Below, one piece after another: positions 27,401 to 35,913 of a DNA stretch of 56,669 nucleotides; position 1 is the first letter of the stretch, and each line of letters starts with the position of its first letter. The notes below the pieces were generated by a model. The model had not been told where the DNA came from. It saw only the letters and a list, made by a program, of their open reading frames with translations, and made no database searches. This stretch comes from Microseira wollei NIES-4236. GTDB taxonomy: Bacteria > Cyanobacteriota > Cyanobacteriia > Cyanobacteriales > Aerosakkonemataceae. The stretch covers positions 1 through 56,669 of the forward strand of contig NZ_BLAY01000049.1 of NCBI RefSeq assembly GCF_020521235.1, in the 5' to 3' direction. The position numbers were made by a program, and so were the translations under genes.

Positions 27401-29630
27401 AATTGGCAAAACTTGGACAGAACTCTACTATCCGGAAGAAATTAGTCGATTTGAGCGCGATGTTTTTCCCATCCTGTTGGAACAGAAGTGTTGGCAAGGA
27501 GAAGCCACTGCTAAAAAAAAGGATGGTACTACATTCGCCGAGGAAGTTTCTCTCACCTTGGTGGAAGGAGGGGGATTGATCTGTGTCTGTCGCGATATTA
27601 GCGACAAAAAACGCGCCGAAGCAGCCTTGCAACAACGTCAAAATCAACTGCAAAACCTGGCAGCAGCTACACCAGGATTGATGTTCTCGGCGGTAATGCA
27701 TCCAGACAATTCTTTTGAATGTGAATATATCAATCGAGCGGTTGAGGAAATTCACGAGGTTACCGCCGAGCAAGTTCTTGAAGATGCAGCAATCCTCTTT
27801 GCTCAAATCCATCCAGACGATCGATCTGCTTATGATATTGCGCTCGCGCGCAATGTCAAGACTTTAGACAGGTTCCAGCATGAGTGGCGCATTATCACCC
27901 CCTCTGGAAAAATCAAGTGGTTGCAAGCAAACTCTCAACCCGAACGACGAGAAAACGGCGATATTTGTTGGCACGGGATTGTGATGGATATTAGCTCGCG
28001 CAAACTTGCAGAAGCCGAACTAGCTCAAGCCAAAGAAAAAGCCGAAGCCGCCAATCGTGCCAAAAGCGAATTCCTGGCAAACATGAGTCACGAAATTCGC
28101 ACCCCGATGAATGCGATTCTCGGTTTTAGCCATTTGCTACAAGACTTAGTAACAGAGGCGCAGTCGCGTTTTTATTTAAATGCAATTTCTGCTAGCGGTA
28201 AAACTTTACTTGCCCTAATTAACGATATCCTCGACCTCTCCAAAATCGAATCAGGAAAACTGCAACTGCGCTACGAACCGCTTAATTTGCAAGTTTTAAT
28301 TAACGAAATAGTGTATATTTTTTCCCAAAAAGCCGCCGAAAAAAATCTGGCTATCCTCACCGAGATCGCTCCGACTTTACCCCCCAGCATCATTTTCGAT
28401 GAAGTTCGCCTGCGCCAAATCCTGTTTAACGTTGTTGGTAACGCCCTCAAATTCACCGAAACTGGCTATGTAAGCATTACCCTTAAAAGCCAAACAATCG
28501 AAAATCTGCATTCCCAGGCAGGAGCCTGGGAACGAGGCAATCTGCATTCCCAGGCAGGAGCCTGGGAACGAGGCAATCTGCATTCCCAGGCAGGAGTCTG
28601 GGAACGAGGCAATCTGCATTCCCAGGCAGGAGCCTGGGAACGAGGCAAAATCCAACTAGAACTCCTCATCGAAGATACGGGAATTGGCATTGCTCCCGAA
28701 CAACAGGAACGGATTTTTGATGCCTTTATTCAAGCCGAAGGACAAAGCGATCGCAAATACGGCGGGACGGGATTAGGACTCGCCATCACCAAGCGCCTCA
28801 CAGAAATGATGGGCGGAACCGTTCAATTACAAAGCGAATTAGGTAAAGGTAGCACCTTCCGCTTCATTTTCCCAGACATAAGTTGCGCTGCTTCACCTTG
28901 CAATCCATCCGCCCAACCCGAATTAGATTGCAACCTAAATCAATTTCCAACAATGACAATTTTAGTAGTAGATGATGTCCCATCCAACCGCGACTTAATC
29001 CAAGGCTATTTTGCCGGAACAAAACACGCACTCTTGATGGCAAAAGATGGAATAGAAGCGATTGAAATAGCGCAACATTACCATCCCGATTTGATTCTTC
29101 TAGACTTGCGAATGCCGAATTTAGATGGTTATCAAACCGCACTTTCTCTTAAAAACAATCCTCAAACCCAGTCAATTCCGATTATTATCGTTACCGCTGC
29201 CTTTGAACAAGAGCAACAGGTGAGTTCTTTATGCCAAGGATTCTTACGCAAACCCGTCACCCGCTATCAATTAGTTTCCCAGTTCAAAAACCTTTTCCCT
29301 CAAGAGTCAGCGCTATCAAACGATAAGATAACTGATGTCCCCTCAACCTCCCCATCCTCACATTCAGAAACAATAAAAAACCTACCAGAACTCCTAGAAA
29401 AACTCCGCCAAGAAGAAACACAATGGCAGTCGCTTCGCCAGTCCTTAATTACGCGAGATATTCGTAAATTTATCCAACGCTTGCACGAGTGGGGAACCGA
29501 ACACCAATGTTCTTTATTACTCGAATATTCCCAAACCCTGCAAACAGCATTAGAAACTTTTGAAATCGAACGCCTCTACAAAGCAATAGATGAATTTCCC
29601 CAAATTAAACAAACATTGGAGCAATTTTAG
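24426..29630 (+). CDS. membrane hybrid histidine kinase, dCache-HAMP-PAS(x6)-HK-REC
   Basis: 1734 residues from a GTG. Transmembrane segment 1 is at about 8-32, a periplasmic dCache-type sensor at about 35-335, transmembrane segment 2 at about 341-365 and HAMP at about 365-418. A chain of about six PAS/PAC domains (about 420-1200) follows, with repeated ISDRKQ-type PAC ends and coiled-coil linkers. HisKA has His1222 (MSHEIRTP), HATPase_c is at about 1325-1480 (DTGIGI, GTGLGL), and the receiver has Asp1560 (LLDLRMPNLDG). A helical C-terminal tail follows. Within HATPase_c four exact-phase copies of a 12-residue unit NLHSQAGAWERG occupy about 1360-1407. It senses an external small molecule and probably several internal cues; ligand and output are unknown. 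It follows the 675-residue kinase by 28 bp. Confidence 0.95.
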   Translation: MNKAFNKLPLRTVFIVPFVVQLIGTVGLVGYLAFKNGQQDVNELALKLRQEISDRIAHQLDDFLSIPHQINQINSSAIELGLLNTSDFESTGRYFWKQMQVFDVGYISFGNTQGEFIGVERLENGSLLINQVSRSKPGKLYIYATDNQGNRTKILGVKDWEPRKEAWYTDAVKAGKPIWSQIYQWQDQPDVISISASYPIYNKTKKISGVLSIDHLLSQMSNFIARIKVSRSGKTFILERNGFLVANSTGERPFRVVNGKAKRIKAIDSKDALIRLTTQYLTDHFGNLSKIDRNQKLDFKIDSERQFIHVTPWRDRLGLDWLIVVVVPESDFMEKINANNHTTIVLCIAATLGSIIIGIITANWVTKPIIRLNNAAKEIAIGQWDNHVHINRADELGELATSFNQMADQIKAIFQSLRKSEARLAKFFESIPVGISIHNDSGRIEGINRAGIEIIGRDITEIFAEDISSNYQVYIAGNDQLYPIEQLPNLRALKGETVFTEDIEIHRTDGKIIPLEVRSIPVFDESGNVIYAITTFSDISDRQQIEQLRKNYERELEREVSERTKALQKSEDRFRRSFEDAAIGVALVALDGHWQKVNPSFCQMLGYSEAELLSLKFQDITYPDDLETDLEHLRQMLAGEIRTYQREKRYFHKQGHVVWVSLSVSLVRDEEEEPLYFIAQIQDISSRKVLEREIALREAQLNAFFAAAPIGMLIRDRQLRCVQINQVMADINGLPVAAHIGKTMGEILPDLAAVVEPIHQQVLDTGVAIINQEMSGEIPSQPGILRHWLVSSFPIFDPDGKASYLGVVVVEISDRKQIEAKLQQAQRIAHIGSWEYDVATETTTWSEELYRIHGLEPSKIAPQAGELINYIHPEDRETYLKLIEEKVIAGQPFEADIRIIRPDGSIRYVETRGEPVFNNQGEIVRLFGTTLDISERQAALRERKQAQITLQNHLAVIEAATEGIAILNQNSEYTYLNKAHATIFGYSDASELIGKTWTELYYPEEISRFERDVFPILLEQKCWQGEATAKKKDGTTFAEEVSLTLVEGGGLICVCRDISDKKRAEAALQQRQNQLQNLAAATPGLMFSAVMHPDNSFECEYINRAVEEIHEVTAEQVLEDAAILFAQIHPDDRSAYDIALARNVKTLDRFQHEWRIITPSGKIKWLQANSQPERRENGDICWHGIVMDISSRKLAEAELAQAKEKAEAANRAKSEFLANMSHEIRTPMNAILGFSHLLQDLVTEAQSRFYLNAISASGKTLLALINDILDLSKIESGKLQLRYEPLNLQVLINEIVYIFSQKAAEKNLAILTEIAPTLPPSIIFDEVRLRQILFNVVGNALKFTETGYVSITLKSQTIENLHSQAGAWERGNLHSQAGAWERGNLHSQAGVWERGNLHSQAGAWERGKIQLELLIEDTGIGIAPEQQERIFDAFIQAEGQSDRKYGGTGLGLAITKRLTEMMGGTVQLQSELGKGSTFRFIFPDISCAASPCNPSAQPELDCNLNQFPTMTILVVDDVPSNRDLIQGYFAGTKHALLMAKDGIEAIEIAQHYHPDLILLDLRMPNLDGYQTALSLKNNPQTQSIPIIIVTAAFEQEQQVSSLCQGFLRKPVTRYQLVSQFKNLFPQESALSNDKITDVPSTSPSSHSETIKNLPELLEKLRQEETQWQSLRQSLITRDIRKFIQRLHEWGTEHQCSLLLEYSQTLQTALETFEIERLYKAIDEFPQIKQTLEQF
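28503..28646 (+). repeat. four 36-bp tandem repeats inside the kinase gene
   Basis: Units are 28503-28538, 28539-28574, 28575-28610 and 28611-28646. Each contains the palindrome ttcccaggc-N-gcctgggaa. The third has one change (gcc to gtc). They preserve the reading frame. The same kind of cgttcccag/ctgggaacg palindrome occurs in the UbiH-type gene at 53241-53265. Confidence 0.97.
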
Positions 29631-29703
29631 ATTTTAGATTTCAGATTTCAGAATGTAGGGTGCTCTCTTACGAGAGTACGGCACCATCAACACTACGAAC
29701 GTA

Positions 29704-29824
29704 TACAGCGGATTGCTTTCTTAGTGAGGTACAGCCCAAGGGCTTCGTTTGTCAAGCGCGCAGTATTAATGCTGCCCGCACACTGCTGTCAAAGGTGTAC
29801 CTCATACGGGTGCAATCCGCTGTA
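29704..29824 (+). mobile_element. MITE-like element with 13-bp terminal inverted repeats
   Basis: Perfect inverted ends tacagcggattgc (29704-29716) and gcaatccgctgta (29812-29824) enclose 121 bp without coding capacity. The interior has gtttgtcaagcgcgcag, shared in reverse orientation with 18195-18318, and an inner gaggtac/gtacctc pair. A small hairpin (ctcttacgagag) lies just upstream near 29664. It probably depends on a transposase elsewhere. Confidence 0.7.
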
Positions 29825-29920
29825 AACCCCCCGTCTTTATCCAATATCAATGCCGCCGGACATTAGAGCGGATTTTCGATTGAATTAAATCTGCAATCTG
29901 AAATCTGCAATCTGAAATTC

Positions 29921-31396
29921 TTACTTGTGTCGAATATAGTCGTAAATCCCCACATATTGAAGCCCCGGATTGTTCCAAGAGTAGTCATACTCCATCCCCT
30001 GATCGATCAGTTGGCGGAAGTCTTTGGGATTGCGATACCACAAACTAATTGCCCGATCCATTGCCGATTCAATCGCCTGATTATCTGTCTGATAAAATAC
30101 ATAACCATTGCGTTCTTTAGGCTTCTTATCAGCGTCATAGTCCCGGTCGAAAACCGTATTCACAAGACCGCCAACTCCCCGCACAATTGGCACGGTTCCG
30201 TATTTCAAACCAATCATTTGCGTTAACCCGCAAGGTTCGTAATTGCTGGGGACGATAATCATATCGGCTCCGGCATAAATTAAGTGGGATAATTCTTCAT
30301 TAAAGCCCAGCTCTATATGAACGTCCGGGTTATCGTTCAAGTGGTCTTTTTCATGGCGGTACCAAGAATTAATACCCGGTTCTGTAGCCGAGCCTAACAA
30401 AACAAACTGCGCTTTTTTACCAAGGGCGTAATAAATAGCGTGATGCACCAGATGCACGCCTTTTTGATCGTCCAAACGACCGATATAGCAAATAATTGGC
30501 TTATCGCTATTACCCAGCCAGAGACGCTCCCTTAAAGCTTTCTTGTTCAGCATTTTCCCCTTCAAATTATCCGCACCATAGGGATGGGGAATGTACGAGT
30601 CTACTTCCGGATTCCACACATTATAATCGATGCCGTTGAGAACGCCGCCAAACTTATTTTGGTGGATTTCCAAGGTTGGCTGCAACCCACAGCCAATTCC
30701 TGAAAAACGAGCTTCCCAGGCATGGTGGGGCGAAACCGTGTTGACAAAATTCGAGTAAACAATTCCGCCTTTCATAAAGTTAATCGCGGTTTTGTCATTG
30801 TTATCCAAAAGGCGGCTTTCGTCGTAGTAGTATGCCTCGTTATTCAACCCGGTTGCGTGGAGAACGTTTGCACCTGCAATTCCCTGGTGTTTAAAGTTGT
30901 GAATCGTGTAACATACCCGTTGATTCGCCATGCCGTGATATTGATAAATCTCGTAAAGCATGACTGGAACTAAACCAGTTTGCCAGTCGTGACAGTGAAT
31001 CACATCGGGACGCTTGTTTGTTTTGAGCAGAAATTCCAAAGCCGCCTTGCTAAAAAAAGCAAAGCGCATGTGTTCGTCCAAGCAACCGTAATAACAACCC
31101 CGATTGAAGAAATTATCGCTAGAGCGGGGTTCGATAAAAAAGCATAACAGTCCGTGTACCCAGCCGCAATAGACATCGCAGCGAATCGCCCCGTTAAACC
31201 AAGGTACTTCTAAATCGCGATAGGCTTCGTGGAGTCCCCAAATATGGTCGTACCTCATGCAATCGTACTTTGGTAGAATAATCTCTACCCCATGTCCCCG
31301 AACCTGTAACTCCCGACTCAGTCCAAAAACAACATCGCCCAACCCTCCAGCTTTAATAACTGGAGCGCATTCAGACGCAATTTGTACGATGTACAT
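29921..31396 (-). CDS. glgA: glycogen synthase, ADP-glucose type
   Basis: 491 residues, GT5 family. It adds glucose from ADP-glucose to the non-reducing end of alpha-1,4-glucan. The N-terminal ADP-glucose-binding motif KAGGLGDV is at 15-22. HCHDWQTGL, a VLNGIDYNVWNP loop, IGRLDDQKGV and the C-terminal SNYEPCGLTQMIGLKYGTVPIVRGVGGLVNTVFD catalytic block (with the active Glu) are all in order, so the enzyme should be active. Cyanobacteria often have two glycogen synthases; the MYIVQIASECAPV start and CYYGCLDEH region recall the GlgA2-type group, but this is only a guess. It appears monocistronic on the minus strand. Confidence 0.95.
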   Translation of the reverse strand: MYIVQIASECAPVIKAGGLGDVVFGLSRELQVRGHGVEIILPKYDCMRYDHIWGLHEAYRDLEVPWFNGAIRCDVYCGWVHGLLCFFIEPRSSDNFFNRGCYYGCLDEHMRFAFFSKAALEFLLKTNKRPDVIHCHDWQTGLVPVMLYEIYQYHGMANQRVCYTIHNFKHQGIAGANVLHATGLNNEAYYYDESRLLDNNDKTAINFMKGGIVYSNFVNTVSPHHAWEARFSGIGCGLQPTLEIHQNKFGGVLNGIDYNVWNPEVDSYIPHPYGADNLKGKMLNKKALRERLWLGNSDKPIICYIGRLDDQKGVHLVHHAIYYALGKKAQFVLLGSATEPGINSWYRHEKDHLNDNPDVHIELGFNEELSHLIYAGADMIIVPSNYEPCGLTQMIGLKYGTVPIVRGVGGLVNTVFDRDYDADKKPKERNGYVFYQTDNQAIESAMDRAISLWYRNPKDFRQLIDQGMEYDYSWNNPGLQYVGIYDYIRHK

Positions 31397-31509
31397 TGTG
31401 ACCCCTCACCGATTAGTATCCTCATCTTTAAAAAAGATTACAATTTTCTGGCAAAGATGAGAAACACCCCAGCGGCTTTATTTTGTTGTTGGGCTTTTAG
31501 GCAAATCCT

Positions 31510-31547
31510 GGAGCATTAGCCATTAGCCATTAGCCATTAGCATAAAA
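31510..31547. repeat. short CCATTAG heptamer array
   Basis: Four consecutive cattagc-type heptamers lie between glgA and the coiled-coil gene. They belong to the same family as the larger array at 20246-20378. Confidence 0.85.
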
Positions 31548-31556
31548 ATTGCACAT

Positions 31557-32132
31557 CTACCGCCCCATATTCCGCTTCATTTGGTCTAACTCTTCCTGCG
31601 CTTCCCAGCGTTTAAATTTGTCTTCCAAAGAGTCTGGCCCGGTGAAAGGTTTATAATTACCCTTGTTCCAACCTGCTGTTTCCCCGCTTTGCTCGGTTTT
31701 AGGGTTGGATCGCGCTGCGGCAACTTCAGCGGCTTTAGTGCGTACTTCCTGCCGCCTTTGCTGTATTTGATTTTGCAATTCTTTTGCTTTTTGGATTCGC
31801 GCTTTAATCCCTTGCATCTGTCCCCAAAGCTGGTTACCTTTCCGCAGTAAAGTTGCTTCGTACTCTTCGGCAGGTTTAACCAAATCCATTCTATTAGCTG
31901 CTTTGGCTTTCTCTATCCGGATATGCCAGCGCTGGATTTCTTGAGCGGTAGAGAGAATTTCATCTTGTAACTTTTTCTCTTGCAACTGTGAATCTGCAAT
32001 CAGTCGCAGGGTGCCTTCTTCTTGTTCCCGCAGCTGTTCTTCTAGCGCTTGTAATTCTAGATGCGGGTTCTTCCGCATAAATTCTTCCAAGCGTGTCTCT
32101 AAAAATCGGCTGAAATCTTCAAATAAACCCAC
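31557..32132 (-). CDS. TIGR04376-like coiled-coil protein
   Basis: 191 residues from GTG at 32132, preferred because ggggag lies 9 nt upstream; a TTG at 32141 would overlap that site. The sequence MGLFEDFSRFLETRLEEF...NPHLELQALEEQL followed by long Glu/Lys/Gln heptads is the cyanobacterial family I know as TIGR04376. It resembles PspA/IM30-like coiled coils in style but lacks their full length. Residues about 20-145 should form one or two long helices, and the tail is polar. It is probably peripheral to membranes. It lies downstream of the Pro/Ala-rich membrane protein gene on the same strand (gap 146 bp). Function is not established. Confidence 0.8.
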   Translation of the reverse strand: MGLFEDFSRFLETRLEEFMRKNPHLELQALEEQLREQEEGTLRLIADSQLQEKKLQDEILSTAQEIQRWHIRIEKAKAANRMDLVKPAEEYEATLLRKGNQLWGQMQGIKARIQKAKELQNQIQQRRQEVRTKAAEVAAARSNPKTEQSGETAGWNKGNYKPFTGPDSLEDKFKRWEAQEELDQMKRNMGR

Positions 32133-32278
32133 GGTTTTCAACTCCCCTGCTGGTCGTTAGCGTTCCCAACATGCTGGCTCACTTTCATCATAGGTCAAGC
32201 GATCGCGTCGTAGCCGGAATTTCCCTTCCACCGCGCGAACACTTGACTATTTCCCTCTTTTATGCTTCCCAGACTCGA

Positions 32279-33853
32279 TTAGAACTCTTGTCCTGAGTAA
32301 ATCGAGCGCACTTCGCCGTTGCGGCGGATAACTGCTTCCCCGTTGGTGATTTCCACCAAACTCCATCCGCTAGAGCTAATGCTTTCGCCCACACTCACCC
32401 GGCGCGTCACGCCGTTGACTTCAAACAGGGCGGCATCTTTAGAGCTATCCTCTGCTTTGAACACCCCCCTGAGAACGTGCCGAATAGCAGGTTGAGGCGC
32501 AGCTGCCTGGGTAGACTCGGCTCGCCTTGTTGGTTGTACTGCAGAAGGAGTTGCTGCACTGGTAGAAGCCGGTGCTGGCACGGCGGCTGGCGCTGCTACC
32601 GTCGCTCTCGGGGATGGGGATGGGGCGGGGGCGGCAGGCGCTGCTACCGTCGCTCTCGGGGATGGGGATGGGGCGGGGGCGGGACGCCACGCGGCTATCG
32701 AGGGTCTGGGGGATGGTGCGGGGGCGGGACGCGAGGCTACCGTTGACCGTGGGACGGGGTCTGGCATGGGGGAACGGGAGGTAACCATTTCCTGGGGCAA
32801 TGGTGGCCCTAGTTTTACCCCAAGTGCCTTTGGTTGAGGGCCTTGGACTGGGATGGCGGGACGGGAGGTTTTGATCTCCGGTCGAGACATGGGGGATGGG
32901 GCGGCTGGGCGAGGCTTTGGTGCTGGGGTAGCTTGGGGAGATGGCGCTGGGGCAGCAACGGGAGTCCTTGGTGCCAGGTTCGCACCAGCGGCGGTCACTG
33001 GGGCAGCAACGCGAGTCCTTGGTGCCAGGTTCGCACCAGCGGCGGTCACTGGGGCAGCAACGCGCGCCCGCGCAGCGTTAGCACCAGAGGCAGCCCCTGG
33101 GGCAGCCGGACGATTCCTTGGTGCTGGACTAGGTTGGGGGGATGGCGCTGGCTGTACAACAGTAGGATCGATGTAGACAGTCTGGACTCGTGGCGCAGAT
33201 GGGATGTAAAATCGCTGAACGCTTTGGGGGCGATCGGACAAGGCTGGCAGCGTTCCGGGAAAGGGAACCGGAATTTGAGCGTTAGCGACTTGCGGTGCGG
33301 CTTGGGGGGCGGCTTCTGGTTGAGGCGCTGCTGATTGTTGGTCGAACCTGTCGAGCGATCGCTGCATATAATCCATAAACTGGCTATCTGCGGGCGATAC
33401 TGTTTTCTGCGCCACTGACTTTGACGGCGCGTCAGTCCCAAGCAACCCATTTAACCTACCAGAACTTGCCAGCCACAACAGCAAGGTAATTCCCAAGGAA
33501 GTACAAGCCGCAACCAATAGCAATTTTTCAAACGAATTACCCGATTTTTCCGGTTTTTCGGCTTTTTCAGGCGCGGGCGGTTCTGCTTCTAGTGGACGCG
33601 CCTGCATCGTCGGTGGCATGTTGATTCTAGGCACCGCAATCTGCTGCATCGTCACATATTCTGGTTCGGCGGGTTCGCTTCTGAGTTCGCCGCCACTTTT
33701 GAGCATCGTGTCAACTTCTGCAAATACATCATCCATTAAGCGGTCGGCGGCGGCGTCCATCGACCAAGGTTGGCTCTTCATATCTTCGCTCAACGGCTTG
33801 AGGGCAACTCGGCTATTCCTCACATCTAAAGACATATATTGCTCGCTTTTCAA
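32279..33853 (-). CDS. Pro/Ala-rich single-pass protein, GspC/PulP-like C-terminus
   Basis: 524 residues (a start at 33835, MSLDVRNSRV, is also possible). An acidic cytoplasmic N-terminus of about 110 residues is followed by a transmembrane helix (about 110-132, LLLVAACTSLGITLLLW). A very long Pro/Ala/Ser/Arg linker (about 180-450) follows, with a C-terminal small beta domain of about 60 residues (LRGVFKAEDSSKDAALFEV...VSVGESI...WSLVEITNGEAVIRRNGE). This end resembles the homology region of type II secretion GspC/PulP pilot proteins, suggesting an envelope-spanning adaptor; that is inference. The linker DNA is made of tandem repeats (APRTRVAAPVTAAG twice plus variants; APSPSPRATVAAPA twice). 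I do not recognise a named family. Confidence 0.75.
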   Translation of the reverse strand: MKSEQYMSLDVRNSRVALKPLSEDMKSQPWSMDAAADRLMDDVFAEVDTMLKSGGELRSEPAEPEYVTMQQIAVPRINMPPTMQARPLEAEPPAPEKAEKPEKSGNSFEKLLLVAACTSLGITLLLWLASSGRLNGLLGTDAPSKSVAQKTVSPADSQFMDYMQRSLDRFDQQSAAPQPEAAPQAAPQVANAQIPVPFPGTLPALSDRPQSVQRFYIPSAPRVQTVYIDPTVVQPAPSPQPSPAPRNRPAAPGAASGANAARARVAAPVTAAGANLAPRTRVAAPVTAAGANLAPRTPVAAPAPSPQATPAPKPRPAAPSPMSRPEIKTSRPAIPVQGPQPKALGVKLGPPLPQEMVTSRSPMPDPVPRSTVASRPAPAPSPRPSIAAWRPAPAPSPSPRATVAAPAAPAPSPSPRATVAAPAAVPAPASTSAATPSAVQPTRRAESTQAAAPQPAIRHVLRGVFKAEDSSKDAALFEVNGVTRRVSVGESISSSGWSLVEITNGEAVIRRNGEVRSIYSGQEF

Positions 33854-33921
33854 AGTTGCTGCATCTAATTTAGGACTACTTTTGCGATTCTGAACCCGGT
33901 TGCAACTGGTGATACAAAACT

Positions 33922-33960
33922 TAAGCTAGAACCCAATTGCAACGATCAGGTTCTAGCTTA
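33922..33960 (-). terminator. hairpin downstream of mnmG
   Basis: taagctagaacc (33922-33933) and ggttctagctta (33949-33960) form a perfect 12-bp stem with a 15-nt loop. On the minus strand it lies 34 bp after the mnmG stop and is followed by agttttgt, a weak T-tract. It separates mnmG from the Pro/Ala-rich protein gene. Confidence 0.65.
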
Positions 33961-33993
33961 TGATAATTCGCCCAGCTAAGGAAGCCAGCCAAT

Positions 33994-35913
33994 TTAGACG
34001 AAGGCAGCGGATTCGTTGGCGCTAGGCTGACGGGAACGCATTTCCAAATACACTATCAATGCATTCACATCTGCCGGATTCACCCCTCCTATCCGCGCTG
34101 CTTGACCAATTGTCAGCGGTCTTACCTTGGCCAGTTTTTCGCGGGATTCCTTCGACAGGGTGGAAATTGACGCATAATCCAGGTCTGGCGACAGTTTGCG
34201 ATGTTCCTGACGCGCAATTAAATCGATTTGCTGTTGCTGGCGATGGATATAGCCAGAATATTTAATATCGATTTCTGCGCCTTCTTTTTCTACCCGGTCG
34301 AGGTCGGGGTTGCCCAAACCGTATCGGTCTAAATCGATATAGTGGAAACCGGGACGGCGCAATAGTTCTGCCAGGGTAATCGAACCTTTGATTGCTTGCT
34401 GGGTGTTTTGCGCGATCGCCACTCCCACTTCATCATGTTCTTTCACCCGCATCTGTTGCAACCGCTGTTTCTCCGCTGCAATATTCGCCTGTTTCCGGCT
34501 ATACATTTCCCACCGTCGGTCATCAATTAACCCAATTTCCCGCCCCAATGGCGTTAGCCTCTGGTCTGCATTATCCGACCGCAATAACAACCGATACTCC
34601 GACCTCGAAGTCAGCATCCGGTAAGGTTCGCGCAAATCTTTCGTACACAGGTCATCTACCAGCGTCCCGATGTAACTTTCTTCACGGGCAAAGATTACCA
34701 TTTCCTGTCCGCGAACAAACCGCGCCGCATTAATTCCGGCTACGATTCCCTGTGCCGCAGCTTCTTCGTATCCAGTAGTACCGTTAATTTGCCCCCCACA
34801 GAACAACCCTTCAACTTTCTTAGTCATCATTGTGGGATAGCACTGAGTCGCGGGTAAATAATCATACTCAACCGCATAAGCCGGACGCAGCATGACGCAG
34901 TTTTCCATACCGGGAAGACTCCGCAGCAAAAGCAACTGCAAGTTTTCTGGCAATCCGGTAGAAAACCCTTGGATATACAATTCCGGAATATCCCGACCTT
35001 CTGGTTCGATAAAAATTTGGTGGCTTTCCTTATCGGTAAAGCGGACAATTTTATCTTCAATGCTGGGACAATAACGCGGACCTTTCGCATCCACCCAGCC
35101 GCCGTATACTGGCGACAAGTGCAAATTTTCCCGAATTAGGCGGTGAGTTTCTGCGGTAGTGCGGGTGAGATAGCAGCACATTTGTTCCCTTTCCACCCAA
35201 ACTTCGGGGTCGAAACTGAACCAGCGCACCTCTGCATCCCCTGGTTGGGGTTCCATCTTACTGTAATCTACAGACCGCTTATCCACCCGCGCCGGAGTTC
35301 CCGTCTTCAAGCGTCCAGTTTCAAAACCCAGCCGATTTAAAGTATCCGTCAAACCAACAGCAGCGAATTCCCCCGCACGTCCAGCGGACATGGATTTATT
35401 CCCCACCCAAATACGACCGCCCAAAAACGTGCCAGTTGTCAGAATTACAGCCTTGCAGCCAAACGCCACACCAAAATAAGTTTCGACGCCGATAATCTCA
35501 TCATTCGCACCCAGCACCAAATCGGTCACCATGCTTTCGCGGATGCTGAGATTTTCCTGATTTTCGACAATTCCCTTCATTACAGCGGCGTATTCGCGCT
35601 TATCCGTCTGCGCGCGCAACGCCCAAACCGCAGGCCCTCTGGAAGAGTTTAAAATCCGCTTTTGTAGATAGGTGCGGTCAGCCATTTTGCCGATTTCCCC
35701 ACCCAGGGCATCGACCTCGTGGGTCAATTGCGACTTCGCTGGGCCACCCACCGCCGGGTTACAAGGTTGCCAAGCAATTTTATCCAGATTTAGTGTCAGC
35801 AGCAGGGTACGACAACCGAGTCGTGCAGTCGCGAGTGCGGCTTCGCAGCCAGAGTGACCTGCACCTACTACGATGACATCAAATTCGTCTTGGAATTCTA
35901 CTGAAGTGTGCAT
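33994..35913 (-). CDS. mnmG: MnmG, tRNA U34 carboxymethylaminomethyl synthesis flavoprotein
   Basis: 639 residues, normal length for MnmG (GidA). With MnmE it installs the carboxymethylaminomethyl group on wobble uridine 34 of several tRNAs using FAD, NADH and methylenetetrahydrofolate. The FAD dinucleotide fold [14 protein letters not shown] is at about 14-27. [34 protein letters not shown]-type sequence, [32 protein letters not shown] and [15 protein letters not shown] follow in the usual order. The C-terminal helical domain for MnmE and tRNA contact ([15 protein letters not shown]) is complete. It is a single gene with a hairpin after it. No unusual features. Confidence 0.98.
   Translation of the reverse strand: MHTSVEFQDEFDVIVVGAGHSGCEAALATARLGCRTLLLTLNLDKIAWQPCNPAVGGPAKSQLTHEVDALGGEIGKMADRTYLQKRILNSSRGPAVWALRAQTDKREYAAVMKGIVENQENLSIRESMVTDLVLGANDEIIGVETYFGVAFGCKAVILTTGTFLGGRIWVGNKSMSAGRAGEFAAVGLTDTLNRLGFETGRLKTGTPARVDKRSVDYSKMEPQPGDAEVRWFSFDPEVWVEREQMCCYLTRTTAETHRLIRENLHLSPVYGGWVDAKGPRYCPSIEDKIVRFTDKESHQIFIEPEGRDIPELYIQGFSTGLPENLQLLLLRSLPGMENCVMLRPAYAVEYDYLPATQCYPTMMTKKVEGLFCGGQINGTTGYEEAAAQGIVAGINAARFVRGQEMVIFAREESYIGTLVDDLCTKDLREPYRMLTSRSEYRLLLRSDNADQRLTPLGREIGLIDDRRWEMYSRKQANIAAEKQRLQQMRVKEHDEVGVAIAQNTQQAIKGSITLAELLRRPGFHYIDLDRYGLGNPDLDRVEKEGAEIDIKYSGYIHRQQQQIDLIARQEHRKLSPDLDYASISTLSKESREKLAKVRPLTIGQAARIGGVNPADVNALIVYLEMRSRQPSANESAAFV

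Noticed and set aside
28377-28690. Minus-strand frames with repeated CLGMQIASFPG or PAWECRLPRSQ units
   Set aside because: They are shadows of the 36-bp repeats inside the kinase gene.
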